From the NCBI RefSeq assembly GCF_017809215.1, contig NZ_CP065424.1, positions 2,140,001 through 2,204,000 of the forward strand: a DNA stretch of 64,000 nt. The letters are read 5' to 3'. A program made the translations under genes and the position numbers. The DNA is from Heyndrickxia oleronia (GTDB lineage: Bacteria; Bacillota; Bacilli; Bacillales; Bacillaceae_C). The number at the start of each line of letters is the position of its first letter. The first letter of the stretch is position 1. The notes under the pieces were generated by a model. That model made no database searches, had not been told where the DNA came from, and saw only the letters and a program-made list of their open reading frames with translations. This document shows positions 17,730 to 27,036 of the stretch, piece by piece.

Positions 17730-18374
17730 TTGGAAGAGATAATTAAGAAAACAGAGCAATTTATAAAAAAAGAATTGGGCGAGGATACTAGTGGCCATGA
17801 TTATTATCATGTGAACCGTGTAAGGAAACTTGCTTTACATATAGCTAAAAATGAAGCAAATGGAGATCTGTTCATTATTGAAATGGCGGCCCTCCTTCAT
17901 GATATACCTGACGAAAAATTAAACACGGACATCCATGAAGGGATGATTAAATTACAATCCTTTTTAGCCTCCATTCAGCTAACAGATGTCCAAAGCAAAC
18001 AAATCATCAATATAATCAGTAAGCTATCATTTAGAGGGGGAAATGAAGCAGAGTTAACTACCTTTGAAGAAAAAGTAGTTCGCGATGCTGACCGACTTGA
18101 TGCAATTGGGGCAATGGGGATTGCTCGTGTTTTTGCCTATGGAGGAAAAAAAGGACAACCAATATATGATCCAGACATTGCAGTACGTGAAAACATGACA
18201 GTGGAACAATATCGAAAGGGAAAATCAAGTTCAATCCATCATTTTTACGAAAAGCTATTATTACTAAAGAATCGAATGCATACCGAGACTGCCAAAAAAT
18301 TGGCCGAAGAAAGACATCAGTGGATAGAAAACTTTTTAAAACAATTTTTTAAAGAATGGAATGGTGACATATGA
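17730..18374 (+). CDS. ypgQ: HD-domain phosphohydrolase YpgQ
   Basis: 214 residues. HD metal ligands: His27 (YYHVNR), His57-Asp58 (LLHDIPD) and an Asp in VRDADRLDAIGA near 119-124. B. subtilis YpgQ has been described as a Mn-dependent dNTP pyrophosphohydrolase, so a nucleotide-pool role is likely. TTG at 17730 follows GAGGGGAGAG. The stop codon overlaps the ATG of the ABC-F gene (ATGA), so translation of the two is coupled. Confidence 0.87.
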   Translation: MEEIIKKTEQFIKKELGEDTSGHDYYHVNRVRKLALHIAKNEANGDLFIIEMAALLHDIPDEKLNTDIHEGMIKLQSFLASIQLTDVQSKQIINIISKLSFRGGNEAELTTFEEKVVRDADRLDAIGAMGIARVFAYGGKKGQPIYDPDIAVRENMTVEQYRKGKSSSIHHFYEKLLLLKNRMHTETAKKLAEERHQWIENFLKQFFKEWNGDI

Positions 18375-20275
18375 GATCATTAACTGTTGAAAATCTTTCA
18401 AAATCTTACGGTGATAAACAATTATTTCAACAGATTTCATTTCATATTAATGAAAAAGAAAGAGTGGGTCTCATTGGTGTAAATGGAACCGGAAAATCTA
18501 GTCTGCTTAAAATTATTGCAAAAATTGATGATCCAGATACAGGTGAATTAATCCACCCGAATGATTACACAATTAACTATTTATCACAACAACCAGATTT
18601 AAATCCTGAACTTTCTATTTTAGAACAGGTATATCAAGGAGAAGCGGCGATAATGAAGCTGTTACGAGAATATGAGACCGCTCTTATAAAACTCGAACAG
18701 GAACCGGAAAATCAAGTATATCAAGAACAGCTATTTAAACTTCAATCTGATATGGATGCACAAAATGCTTGGGATGCAAGTTCAAATGCAAAAACTATTT
18801 TATCCAAATTAGGTATTGATCATTTTTATAGAAAAATTGGAGAGTTGTCTGGAGGACAACAAAAGCGTGTTGCTTTAGCGCAAGTTCTTATTGAAACACC
18901 AGATTTATTAATCTTAGATGAACCAACCAATCATCTAGACTATGAATCGATCAAATGGTTAGAAGAGTATTTAGCAAAATATCAAGGTGCAGTTCTATTA
19001 GTTACTCATGATCGTTATTTCCTTGATCATGTTACGAACCGAATTTTTGAATTGGATCACGGTTCTTTATATGCTTATCAAGGGAATTATCAATCCTTTA
19101 TTGAAGCGAAGGCGAGACGAGATGAAGAAAGTATCCAAACAGAAGAAAAAAGAAAAAACTTATATCGAAGAGAATTAGCATGGATGAGACGTGGAGCAAA
19201 AGCACGTTCTACGAAACAAAAAGCAAGAATACAAAGATTTGAAGAGTTAGAAGGGAACTTAGGAAATGTTCCAGCAAAAGAAAACGTAGACATTGCTATC
19301 CAAGGAAGTCGATTAGGTAAACAAGTGTTCGAATTTCAACATGCTTATAAATCGTATCCGACTCAAATGATTTTAAAAGATTTTAATTGGTTAGTAAAAC
19401 CTCAGGATCGCTTTGGAATCGTTGGTAAAAACGGAAGTGGCAAATCAACGCTTATGAATATGATTGCTGGTAAAATTGAGTTGGATCAAGGTAGTTTTAT
19501 AACAGGTCAAACGGTGAAAATCGCCTATTACCAACAACAAAATGAAGAGTTAGATGAATCGAAACGAATGATAGAATATATAAGGGAATATGGGGACGTT
19601 GTAACGACTAAGGATGGGGAAACCATCTCTGCAGCCCAAATGCTAGAAAGATTTTTATTTCCGATGCATACCCACGGTACCCCTATTAGAAAATTATCAG
19701 GTGGGGAAAAGCGTCGCTTGTATTTATTAAAACTATTAATGGGAAAACCGAATGTTCTCCTTTTGGATGAACCAACGAATGATCTAGACACCCAGACTTT
19801 AACGGTTTTAGAGGATTATTTAGAAGAGTTCCCTGGTGTAGTCATTTCAGTCTCGCATGATCGCTATTTTCTTGATAAAACTGCTGAACAGCTTCTCGTG
19901 TTTCAAGGAGATGGAGTGATTGATAAATATTATGGGACATATAGTGAGTATTTGGAGCAATCTGTGAAGACTATCAAGTCAGGGCAAGTAAAAGAAAAAG
20001 TAAAAGAAGACACGTCAGCGATTGAACAAAATAAACCGGCTAAAAAGAAAAAATTATCCTATAATGAGCAACGCGAATGGGATGAGATTGATACCAAAAT
20101 TTCGGAAACAGAAGAAAAACTTGAATTACTTCAAAATCAATTAAATCAGGTTGGGAGTGATTTTGAAAAGGCCCAAGCACTAACAGAGGAAATTGACGTT
20201 GAAAATGAGAAGCTTGAACAATTAATTGAAAGATGGAGCTATTTATCTGAACTCATCGAATCCTTCTCCTCATAA
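18371..20275 (+). CDS. ABC-F ATPase, YfmR/Uup type
   Basis: 634 residues with two ABC domains and no membrane segments. Walker A sites are GVNGTGKSS and GKNGSGKST; signature motifs are LSGGQQKR and LSGGEKRR; Walker B motifs are LLILDEPTNHLD and VLLLDEPTNDLD. The interdomain linker (about 240-310) is rich in Arg and Lys, as in ABC-F factors that act in the ribosomal E site. The C-terminal 90 residues form a charged coiled coil, typical of Uup/YfmR, factors that rescue stalled ribosomes. It overlaps ypgQ by 4 nt. Confidence 0.88.
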   Translation: MRSLTVENLSKSYGDKQLFQQISFHINEKERVGLIGVNGTGKSSLLKIIAKIDDPDTGELIHPNDYTINYLSQQPDLNPELSILEQVYQGEAAIMKLLREYETALIKLEQEPENQVYQEQLFKLQSDMDAQNAWDASSNAKTILSKLGIDHFYRKIGELSGGQQKRVALAQVLIETPDLLILDEPTNHLDYESIKWLEEYLAKYQGAVLLVTHDRYFLDHVTNRIFELDHGSLYAYQGNYQSFIEAKARRDEESIQTEEKRKNLYRRELAWMRRGAKARSTKQKARIQRFEELEGNLGNVPAKENVDIAIQGSRLGKQVFEFQHAYKSYPTQMILKDFNWLVKPQDRFGIVGKNGSGKSTLMNMIAGKIELDQGSFITGQTVKIAYYQQQNEELDESKRMIEYIREYGDVVTTKDGETISAAQMLERFLFPMHTHGTPIRKLSGGEKRRLYLLKLLMGKPNVLLLDEPTNDLDTQTLTVLEDYLEEFPGVVISVSHDRYFLDKTAEQLLVFQGDGVIDKYYGTYSEYLEQSVKTIKSGQVKEKVKEDTSAIEQNKPAKKKKLSYNEQREWDEIDTKISETEEKLELLQNQLNQVGSDFEKAQALTEEIDVENEKLEQLIERWSYLSELIESFSS

Positions 20276-20439
20276 TTTACGATTGGTTTTTACACTTTTA
20301 TTGGTATTGATGAAAAAATCAATTTGAAGGGTTATAAAAAGAATAGGCTGTCTAATACAGTTTGTGCGAATAAGAACAAGATAAAATTCTCTTATGTTAA
20401 AATGGGGATAAGAAAAAAGAGAAGGGTGGATATTGATTC
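20276..20439 (+). other. gap before ypgR
   Basis: 164 bp with no clear terminator for the ABC-F gene, so read-through into ypgR is possible. No ORF or repeat seen. Confidence 0.4.
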
Positions 20440-21564
20440 ATGAACATTATTTCTATTGAACCTACACCGAGTCCAAATACGATGAAAGTAATATTAGATC
20501 AGGAGCTCCCTGCAGGTAAAAGTAATAATTATAAAAAAGAACAGATTGAAGATGCGCCAGCCTATATTAAAGCTATACTAGAAATTGATGGAGTCAAAGG
20601 TGTGTACCACGTAGCAGATTTCCTTGCGGTTGAACGAAATGGAAAAGTTGATTGGCAACAAATCTTACCAAAAGTAAGGGAAGTATTTGGGGAAGAGGAT
20701 GGAAATCAAGCAGACCATGGGATCGTAGATGAGCATTTTGGAGAGGTTAATGTTCATGTCCAAATGTTTAAAGGAATTCCTTTGCAAGTAAAGCTTACAG
20801 ATGGGGAACATGAACAGCGATTTGGTCTTCCAAGCATGTTTGTAGAAGCGATGAATGAAGCTCAGCTAGAGGGAGATAATTATGTACTATTAAGAAGATG
20901 GCAAGAATATGGTGTTCGCTACGGTGATCTTCAACAGATCGGTGAAGATGTAGTTGAAGAACTCTTAGCTGCATACCCAGAAAATAGATTAAAAAATCTC
21001 GTTGAAATGGCAAAGAACCCTGAAAGTTCTAAACAATTGAAGAAACTTATAAAACTTACACCGGAAATGTTAGATGATCCTGATTGGAGAAAGAGATATC
21101 AGCTTCTCGAACAAATGGAAGAGCCAACAGTAGAAGATCTCCCTTTATTAGAAAAGGCACTAGCAGATGAAAAATCTTCAATTAGAAGATTAGCAGTCGT
21201 TTATCTTGGGATGATAAAAGATAAACAAGTTCTCCCCTTATTATATAAAGGCTTAAAGGATAAAGTTGTAACGGTAAGAAGAACAGCAGGGGACGCTTTA
21301 TCAGATCTTGGTTTCAAAGAAGCAATTGAACCAATGATGGAGGCGCTTAGTGATAAGAGTAAAATAGTACGTTGGCGAGCGGCGATGTTCTTATATGAAG
21401 AAGGAGATGAAAGAGCACTTTCAGCGTTACATCAAGCAGAAAATGATGCGGAATTTGAAGTTCAGTTACAAGTGAAGATGGCAATTGAAAGAATAGAAGG
21501 TGGAGAGCAAGCTAAAGGATCAATTTGGAAGCAAATGTTGGAAGCCCGTCAAAAAAATAGTTAA
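20440..21564 (+). CDS. ypgR: Nfu N-terminal domain plus HEAT-repeat protein (YpgR)
   Basis: 374 residues, close to YpgR. The N-terminus carries an Nfu_N-type domain (PTPSPNTMKVIL, about 1-90), seen in iron-sulfur scaffold proteins but here without the CxxC of NifU C-domains. The C-terminal half (about 210-360) is made of alpha-helical HEAT repeats, for example SIRRLAVVYLGMI, TVRRTAGDALSDLG and IVRWRAAMFLYEEG, a likely protein-binding surface. It is cytosolic. In Bacillus it stays next to ypgQ and brxB. A role in Fe-S or redox protein assembly is an inference. Confidence 0.85.
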   Translation: MNIISIEPTPSPNTMKVILDQELPAGKSNNYKKEQIEDAPAYIKAILEIDGVKGVYHVADFLAVERNGKVDWQQILPKVREVFGEEDGNQADHGIVDEHFGEVNVHVQMFKGIPLQVKLTDGEHEQRFGLPSMFVEAMNEAQLEGDNYVLLRRWQEYGVRYGDLQQIGEDVVEELLAAYPENRLKNLVEMAKNPESSKQLKKLIKLTPEMLDDPDWRKRYQLLEQMEEPTVEDLPLLEKALADEKSSIRRLAVVYLGMIKDKQVLPLLYKGLKDKVVTVRRTAGDALSDLGFKEAIEPMMEALSDKSKIVRWRAAMFLYEEGDERALSALHQAENDAEFEVQLQVKMAIERIEGGEQAKGSIWKQMLEARQKNS

Positions 21565-21707
21565 ACGTATACTACCAAAAACATTGACTATCTTGCTTTC
21601 AAAAAGAAGAGTTAAATGAAAAAATTTGTTCGAATTGTAGGACTTAAGCTATTGTTAAAAGAAATCCATATTAAATGAGTGTAAAAGCGAATAGGAGGCT
21701 GAATAAT

Positions 21708-22142
21708 ATGTCAATGGCATATGAAGAATATATGAGAGAAATAGTAAAGCCTATGCGGGCAGAATTAGTCAATGCAGGTTTCAAAGAACTAACTACGGAA
21801 GAAGAAGTAGAAAATTTTATGAATACTGTCGAAGGAACAACATTAGTGATAGTTAATTCTGTATGTGGGTGTGCAGCTGGATTGGCTCGCCCTGCAGCTG
21901 TTTCTGCTGTTCAAAGCAGTACCAAAAAACCAGATCATTTAGTTACTGTATTTGCTGGTCAAGATAAGGAAGCGACAGGAAAAATGCGTGAATTTTTTAC
22001 TGGTTTTGAACCATCCTCTCCATCTATGGCCATACTAAGTGGTAAAGAAGTTGTTCATTTCATTCCGAGAGATGAAATCGAGGATCATGATGTGGAAGAG
22101 ATAGTAAGTAATTTGACAACTGCATTTGATAAGTATTTATAA
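21708..22142 (+). CDS. brxB: bacilliredoxin BrxB (YphP)
   Basis: 144 residues, the exact length of B. subtilis BrxB. The CGC active site is at Cys53-Gly-Cys55 (NSVCGCAAG). The family removes bacillithiol from S-bacillithiolated proteins after oxidative stress, working as the bacillithiol counterpart of glutaredoxin. ATG at 21708 is chosen because AGGAGG lies 9 nt upstream; the in-frame ATG at 21675 has no ribosome site. A terminator follows the stop codon directly. Confidence 0.94.
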   Translation: MSMAYEEYMREIVKPMRAELVNAGFKELTTEEEVENFMNTVEGTTLVIVNSVCGCAAGLARPAAVSAVQSSTKKPDHLVTVFAGQDKEATGKMREFFTGFEPSSPSMAILSGKEVVHFIPRDEIEDHDVEEIVSNLTTAFDKYL

Positions 22143-22143
22143 T

Positions 22144-22169
22144 AGGGTGTATTTACACCCTGTTTTTTT
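22144..22169 (+). terminator. Rho-independent terminator after brxB
   Basis: AGGGTGTA (22144-22151) and TACACCCT (22154-22161), 2-nt centre, then seven T. Confidence 0.9.
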
Positions 22170-22218
22170 GTTATAGAAAATAGTGAATTAAATATAGTAT
22201 TGAATGAAGGTTGAAAAA

Positions 22219-23001
22219 ATGATTGTAACAACAGCAGGACGAACGGATAAAAAAATGATAGAGAAGGCAAAATTAATTGCAGCTGAACTACTATTACGTT
22301 ATATACCCCGAAACAAGCAATCCGTAAAAAGGCTACATGACTTATATAGATGTGATTGTCTGATTGTAGGAAAAGAAAGACTGGAATTAGTTCCTTTCGC
22401 TTTAGATCAAGCGTTTTTCTTTCACCCTAATTCAGCAAGTTTCAGAATAAAAAGATTAAAAAGGGGTGACAAAGATCCATTTATCGATGTCTGTCAATTA
22501 TCGACTGGAATGTCGATTTTAGATTGTACAATGGGACTCGCATCTGACAGTATTGTTGCATCCTTCATCGTTGGAAATACAGGGAAGGTCATCGCAATTG
22601 AAGCCAATCCTTATTTGCATTATATTGTGAAAAATGGATTAACACAGTGGCGATCGGAGATAGAAGAAATGAATCATGCCATGAGGAGAATAGAAACAAA
22701 TCATGCAGATCACTTAGAGTTTTTAAAAGGTCTACCAGACCATTATGTAGATATCGTCTATTTTGATCCAATGTTTGAAGATGCAATTTTATCATCTGAT
22801 GGCATATCAGGGTTACGGCAATTTGCTTCCTATTCTTCATTGAATGAGGGGCTAATTTCTGAGGCAAAGCGAGTCGCAAAAAAACGGATCATTCTAAAAG
22901 ATCATTTTCGCTCCCCCAATTTTCAAATGTATGGATTCCATGTCAATATTAGAAAGTCCGCAAAATTTCATTATGGAGTAATTGAACTTGAAACAAAATA
23001 G
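22219..23001 (+). CDS. ypiP: class I SAM-dependent methyltransferase (YpiP type)
   Basis: 260 residues from ATG 22219, with GAAGG at the right distance; an ATG at 22204 overlaps this box. The SAM-binding loop reads LDCTMGLASDSIVASF near residue 99, the acidic strand end is AIEANP, and the catalytic-type motif is YFDPMF. This resembles the SAM_MT/RsmJ-like group, so a nucleic-acid substrate (rRNA guanine N2) is a guess. It follows brxB as in the B. subtilis yph-ypi order. Confidence 0.82.
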   Translation: MIVTTAGRTDKKMIEKAKLIAAELLLRYIPRNKQSVKRLHDLYRCDCLIVGKERLELVPFALDQAFFFHPNSASFRIKRLKRGDKDPFIDVCQLSTGMSILDCTMGLASDSIVASFIVGNTGKVIAIEANPYLHYIVKNGLTQWRSEIEEMNHAMRRIETNHADHLEFLKGLPDHYVDIVYFDPMFEDAILSSDGISGLRQFASYSSLNEGLISEAKRVAKKRIILKDHFRSPNFQMYGFHVNIRKSAKFHYGVIELETK

Positions 23002-23002
23002 A

Positions 23003-23032
23003 AGGACTATCTGATCCAGATAGTCCTCTATT
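23003..23032 (+). terminator. terminator after ypiP
   Basis: AGGACTATCTG (23003-23013) and CAGATAGTCCT (23017-23027), 3-nt loop; the tail (CTATTTA) is only moderately T-rich. It may serve both strands. Confidence 0.75.
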
Positions 23033-23043
23033 TATATCATTCA

Positions 23044-23118
23044 TTAATCTGTTATGGTTAAATAGACAAAATATGCCAGCATAATAAATATACCAATATA
23101 AGTAAGTGTTGTTTCCAT
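23044..23118 (-). CDS. 24-residue single-span membrane peptide
   Basis: ATG at 23118 is preceded by an excellent AGGAGGGG box. The ORF encodes METTLTY, then a hydrophobic stretch of about 15 residues, and ends in ITD. It has the size and shape of small regulatory or complex-stabilising membrane peptides. No type I toxin antisense promoter could be proven. I do not recognise the family; the strong SD and clean hydrophobic core make chance less likely. Confidence 0.5.
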   Translation of the reverse strand: METTLTYIGIFIMLAYFVYLTITD

Positions 23119-23429
23119 TTCGACCCCTCCTATGAATGAAATAAGTTTACACAAGGATATGTAATTTACAATTAGCTTATACCGTTACAGTATAAAATAC
23201 TCTTCCTTTACAACAAATAATTTTAGATTTACAATATTCATATAAAGATTAATTTTAGAATATTACTATTTAATCAATTAATCAAACAACATATATACTA
23301 CTATATATCCTTTTGGTAATAATTGAAACCTTTTCATTCGAAAAATCGTCTATATAAGTATATGATTCTAGTAACTGGACTTAAGTGGAGAATAATCATG
23401 TCTTATCTTAATAGAAAGGACTATGTTAT
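23119..23429 (+). other. intergenic region upstream of ypjP
   Basis: About 310 bp of AT-rich DNA between the divergent small peptide gene and ypjP. It must hold both promoters. I see no repeat copy, terminator or structured leader in it. Confidence 0.4.
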
Positions 23430-24026
23430 ATGAAACAATGGTTGAGAAAATCCGTCGTAATACTCGTTTCTATATTAACATTTGGGCTAGTGACACCTGC
23501 CCATGCAATTTGGAATGAGAATCACGGGGTTGATAAAGCAAAACATCAAAATGAGGCTTCAGATTTAAAACAAGCAACAACACTTAGCAGCTATAGAAGC
23601 GAACAACAAGAAAATAATCGTGACACGATTATTCAAAAAATGATGATGGAAGCTGAGAAACAATCTTTTGAAAAGTTTGGTGAAAAAATTTCACCAATTA
23701 TTGAAGATGAATTTCGCCAAGTGATTCTACCAAAAATCCAAGATGCAATTGAAATGACGATTGCAGAATACCCAGAAGAAGAATTATCATCATTGGCCAT
23801 TACAGAAACACCAAGTGGTGGTGTAAGTGAGAAAATTTTCCATATTTACAATATTAAGACGAATGAGGACATTATCCGTTTTCACGTAAGGAGAGACCAC
23901 CCACCTATGGATGGGTATTATTTTAATTTTCATTATCATACTAAGTTTGACAACTATCAAACCCATTATCATTTAGGTGAAATATACTGGGATAAAAATA
24001 CACCACCAAAATGGATGAGCGTTTAA
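23430..24026 (+). CDS. ypjP: secreted YpjP-like protein
   Basis: 198 residues. An N-terminal signal peptide (KQWLRK, hydrophobic core, then TPAHA cut site near residue 26) predicts export. The mature part has a Lys/Glu-rich helical region (about 55-115) and a C-terminal aromatic and His-rich domain (HYHTKFDNYQTHYHLGEIYW). In Bacillus ypjP lies just before the thymidylate synthase/DHFR pair, as here. Function unknown. Confidence 0.83.
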   Translation: MKQWLRKSVVILVSILTFGLVTPAHAIWNENHGVDKAKHQNEASDLKQATTLSSYRSEQQENNRDTIIQKMMMEAEKQSFEKFGEKISPIIEDEFRQVILPKIQDAIEMTIAEYPEEELSSLAITETPSGGVSEKIFHIYNIKTNEDIIRFHVRRDHPPMDGYYFNFHYHTKFDNYQTHYHLGEIYWDKNTPPKWMSV

Positions 24027-24052
24027 AAAATCGGCTAAGACCGATTTTTTTT
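24025..24052 (+). terminator. terminator after ypjP
   Basis: AAAAAATCGG (24025-24034) and CCGATTTTTT (24041-24050), 6-nt loop, T tail. Confidence 0.9.
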
Positions 24053-24132
24053 ATTTACCAAATTTTAATTAAAAGGAGTGACTATTTCTCTATGATATAA
24101 TGAAATTATTATACTAGTTGGAAGTGAAGCCA

Positions 24133-24828
24133 ATGGGGAAATACTTAATGATTAGTCTTTTAATCTTTTCTTTAGTGCTGCTGCAAGGAAATTCAAAACC
24201 TGATATTGATGGAATTCTATTGAAAAATTCAAAGATACTTCAAACGCTGAACTTGAAATCGGGCAAGCAATTAAAAAATATAATCATTTTACCAAATCAT
24301 AAAAATTATAATTATGGGGAAGTAAAAAAAATTATTTCTAGATTGGACCATTTACCATCATCTATGCTAAATAGGGCAATGCTAGCGGGCATAAAAGTTA
24401 AACTATTCGATGGCAAGCTCACAGATAATCCCTCAGCTGCTTTTTTAAAAGGAATAACCCCAAGAGGTTATCAGGATCGGTCCATGACTTGGGATAAAGT
24501 TCCGGGTATTGGTGGCTCACAAATTGTATTAGTGAAGATTGGAAGTAGTGAACAAGGAATGGGGCATGGTTCTGTAAATTTAGAGCTTCATGAAATGGCC
24601 CATTCATTAGAACGATTTCTCTATTCTTCCAATGATAAAAAAAGGAATTTTAAGTACATTTGGAAAGAGGAAGCACCATTATTATTCCCCCATACACAAT
24701 ATTTTTTAACATATCCAGAAGAATATTTTGCAGAAACCTTTGCGATGTACTACTATAATAAAGTAACGAAAAATGAATTAAGGCGATTAGCACCAAGCAC
24801 ATACACCTATATTTCACTTCTTCAGTAG
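24133..24828 (+). CDS. exported zinc metalloprotease, anthrax lethal factor C-domain / PPEP-like (M34)
   Basis: 231 residues. ATG at 24133 follows GGAAGTG; the N-terminus ([19 protein letters not shown]) is a signal peptide. The zinc site HEMAH is at 153-157. Glu201 in [10 protein letters not shown] stands 44 residues after the second His, and Tyr194 is exactly seven before that Glu. The same Tyr-x6-Glu layout occurs in anthrax lethal factor (Tyr728/Glu735) and in the Pro-Pro endopeptidase PPEP-1 (Tyr178/Glu185). Size and secretion match PPEPs rather than the large toxin. Substrate unknown; it sits 19 nt before thyA, in the slot of ypjQ in B. subtilis. Confidence 0.8.
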   Translation: MGKYLMISLLIFSLVLLQGNSKPDIDGILLKNSKILQTLNLKSGKQLKNIIILPNHKNYNYGEVKKIISRLDHLPSSMLNRAMLAGIKVKLFDGKLTDNPSAAFLKGITPRGYQDRSMTWDKVPGIGGSQIVLVKIGSSEQGMGHGSVNLELHEMAHSLERFLYSSNDKKRNFKYIWKEEAPLLFPHTQYFLTYPEEYFAETFAMYYYNKVTKNELRRLAPSTYTYISLLQ

Positions 24829-24847
24829 AATTGGGGGATATCAAGTA

Positions 24848-25642
24848 ATGAAACAGTATTTAGATTTATGTCAACATGTACTAGAAACTGGAGTAACTAA
24901 AGAGGATCGCACTGGAACAGGTACTATTAGTACATTTGGTTATCAAATGCGCTTTGATCTTCAACAGGGTTTTCCGCTTTTAACGACAAAAAAGCTACAT
25001 ATGAAATCAATCATACATGAACTTCTGTGGATGTTAAAAGGGGATACGAACATTAGCTATCTCCAAGAAAATGGTGTAAGGATTTGGAATGAATGGGCTG
25101 ACGAAAATGGTAATCTTGGTCCCATTTACGGACATCAGTGGCGCTCATGGACTGGAGCTGATGGAACAACCGTTGATCAGATAGTCGAAGTGATTCAACA
25201 AATTAAAACCAATCCTGATTCACGGAGAATGATTGTGAATGCTTGGAATGTAGCAGAAATTGATAAAATGGCGCTTCCGCCATGCCATTGTTTCTTTCAG
25301 TTTTATGTAGCAAATGGAAAATTATCATGTCAATTATATCAACGCTCAGCAGATATTTTCTTGGGCGTTCCATTTAATATAGCATCATATGCATTATTAA
25401 CGATGATGATTGCACAAGTATGTGATTTAGAACCGGGTGAATTTGTGCATACTCTAGGGGATGCACATATTTATAAAAATCATATCGAACAAATCCAGTT
25501 GCAATTAACAAGAGAACCACGTGCTCTACCGAAAATGGTTATAAATCCTAATGTAACAAATATTTTTGATTTTAAATATGAAGACTTCGAGATTCAAGCA
25601 TATGACCCACATCCACATATAAAAGGAGTGGTAAGTGTATGA
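24848..25642 (+). CDS. thyA: thymidylate synthase
   Basis: 264 residues, same size as E. coli ThyA and B. subtilis ThyB. The nucleophile is Cys146 in [10 protein letters not shown]; the folate/dUMP motifs [19 protein letters not shown] and YDPHPHI are intact. It makes dTMP from dUMP with methylene-THF and releases dihydrofolate, which the overlapping dfrA gene product recycles. GGGGGAT precedes the ATG. The last four bases (ATGA) are shared with dfrA. Confidence 0.97.
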   Translation: MKQYLDLCQHVLETGVTKEDRTGTGTISTFGYQMRFDLQQGFPLLTTKKLHMKSIIHELLWMLKGDTNISYLQENGVRIWNEWADENGNLGPIYGHQWRSWTGADGTTVDQIVEVIQQIKTNPDSRRMIVNAWNVAEIDKMALPPCHCFFQFYVANGKLSCQLYQRSADIFLGVPFNIASYALLTMMIAQVCDLEPGEFVHTLGDAHIYKNHIEQIQLQLTREPRALPKMVINPNVTNIFDFKYEDFEIQAYDPHPHIKGVVSV

Positions 25643-26130
25643 TTTCTTTTTTATGGGCACAGGATGAAAAAGGGGTTATTGGGCGAAATAATCAGTTACC
25701 ATGGCATATTCCCGAGGATTTAAAATATTTTAAACGAACAACGATGGGACACCCCATTGTGATGGGACGGAAAACTTTCGACTCCATTGGGAAACCACTA
25801 CCTGGAAGACAAAATATTATCATCACTCGAGATGTAGATTTTAAGGCTGATGGTTGCTTAATATTTCAGTCTAAACAGCAGCTACTAGAATGGGCATCTA
25901 GGAATGCTCCAAATGAGATTTTTGTTACCGGGGGAGCGGAAATTTTTGGCTTACTGATGGATGAGGTGGATCGGTTGTATGTTACAAAAATCTACCATGA
26001 TATTGAGGGAGATACGTATTTTCCAATCATCGAGTGGGATGAATGGGATTTAGTCTCATCAGAAACAGGTCTAAAAAATAAGGATAATCCTTATGATTAT
26101 GAATTTCAGGTGTATCAAAGAAAACCGTGA
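25639..26130 (+). CDS. dfrA: dihydrofolate reductase
   Basis: 163 residues, usual chromosomal length. Key features: Asp27 in [13 protein letters not shown], the NADPH-binding [10 protein letters not shown] and VTGGAEIF motifs. It reduces dihydrofolate to tetrahydrofolate with NADPH and is the trimethoprim target. Start ATG overlaps the thyA stop, giving translational coupling of enzymes that make and consume dihydrofolate. A strong terminator overlaps its stop codon. Confidence 0.97.
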   Translation: MISFLWAQDEKGVIGRNNQLPWHIPEDLKYFKRTTMGHPIVMGRKTFDSIGKPLPGRQNIIITRDVDFKADGCLIFQSKQQLLEWASRNAPNEIFVTGGAEIFGLLMDEVDRLYVTKIYHDIEGDTYFPIIEWDEWDLVSSETGLKNKDNPYDYEFQVYQRKP

Positions 26131-26153
26131 ACATATTTTGTTCACGGTTTTCT
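26121..26153 (+). terminator. terminator of thyA-dfrA
   Basis: A 13-bp perfect stem: AAAACCGTGAACA (26121-26133) with TGTTCACGGTTTT (26139-26151), loop TATTT. Confidence 0.92.
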
Positions 26154-26211
26154 ACATTTCTAAGTGATATCGTATTAATGTTGTTGTTCAATGATTGTTT
26201 TACATCAAGAT

Positions 26212-26847
26212 TTACACAAAGTATAAGACACAAAAGTACATAAATGCATTTCCGCCTATGACAAATAAATGCCAAATTGCATGAGAGTATGGCAATCTTC
26301 GCCATATATAAAAAATTGCACCAATTGTGTAGAGGATTCCACCAGTTAAAAGTAAACCAAAGCCAGTACCAGTAAGACTAGCATAAAGGGGTTTAATGGC
26401 AATAATAACAAGCCACCCCATTAAAATGTAAAATAGAGTAGAGAGGATTCGGAATCGGTGAATCATAAAACATTTAAAAGTAATTCCTAATAAGGCAAGA
26501 CCCCAAATGATTCCGAATAATGTCCACCCGAATGCTCCATTAATAGATATTAAAACAAGTGGAGTATATGTGCCGGCGATTAATAGATAAATAGCCGAAT
26601 GATCGAGAATAGCAAATACCTTGCGGGCTCTAGATGGCTTAAAGCTGTGAAGCATAGTTGAAAATAAATAAAGCAATAACATAGTTGTTCCAAAAATAAT
26701 GAAACTAACCATATATACAGGATTATTTTTTTGTGCTGCAAAGATAATAAGCATAACTAATGCAGGAATACTTAATAAAAATCCTATACCATGAGTAATT
26801 GCATTTGCGAGCTCTTCTTTCCAATCATAGAAATAAGTACTATTCAA
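26212..26847 (-). CDS. yplQ: hemolysin III family membrane protein (TrhA/YplQ)
   Basis: 211 residues with seven membrane segments. Conserved polar motifs of the HlyIII/PAQR group are visible: NAITHGIGF near the first helix, STMLHSF, LDHSAIYLLIAGTYTP and SHAIWHLFVIGG. The His, Asp and Ser residues are those thought to bind zinc in PAQR receptors. Despite the name, most chromosomal members are not toxins; roles in membrane energetics or lipid homeostasis have been proposed. TTG start at 26847 follows GGAGGT. Next to the dfrA unit as in B. subtilis. Confidence 0.88.
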   Translation of the reverse strand: MNSTYFYDWKEELANAITHGIGFLLSIPALVMLIIFAAQKNNPVYMVSFIIFGTTMLLLYLFSTMLHSFKPSRARKVFAILDHSAIYLLIAGTYTPLVLISINGAFGWTLFGIIWGLALLGITFKCFMIHRFRILSTLFYILMGWLVIIAIKPLYASLTGTGFGLLLTGGILYTIGAIFYIWRRLPYSHAIWHLFVIGGNAFMYFCVLYFV

Positions 26848-27036
26848 TTAGTTTACCTCCTTCTATAACCATTACAATTTAGCGATTTTTCCTTCATAAC
26901 TTATCCATATGATAACTGTTTCTACAATGTTAAGCAAACTTTTCCTAGGATGCTCAATTAATAGAGCCAATCCTTTTTTTAAAACATGCTTTAAAACCAA
27001 GCCTTCTCACATAGATGTAAGTAAGGAGATGAGATC

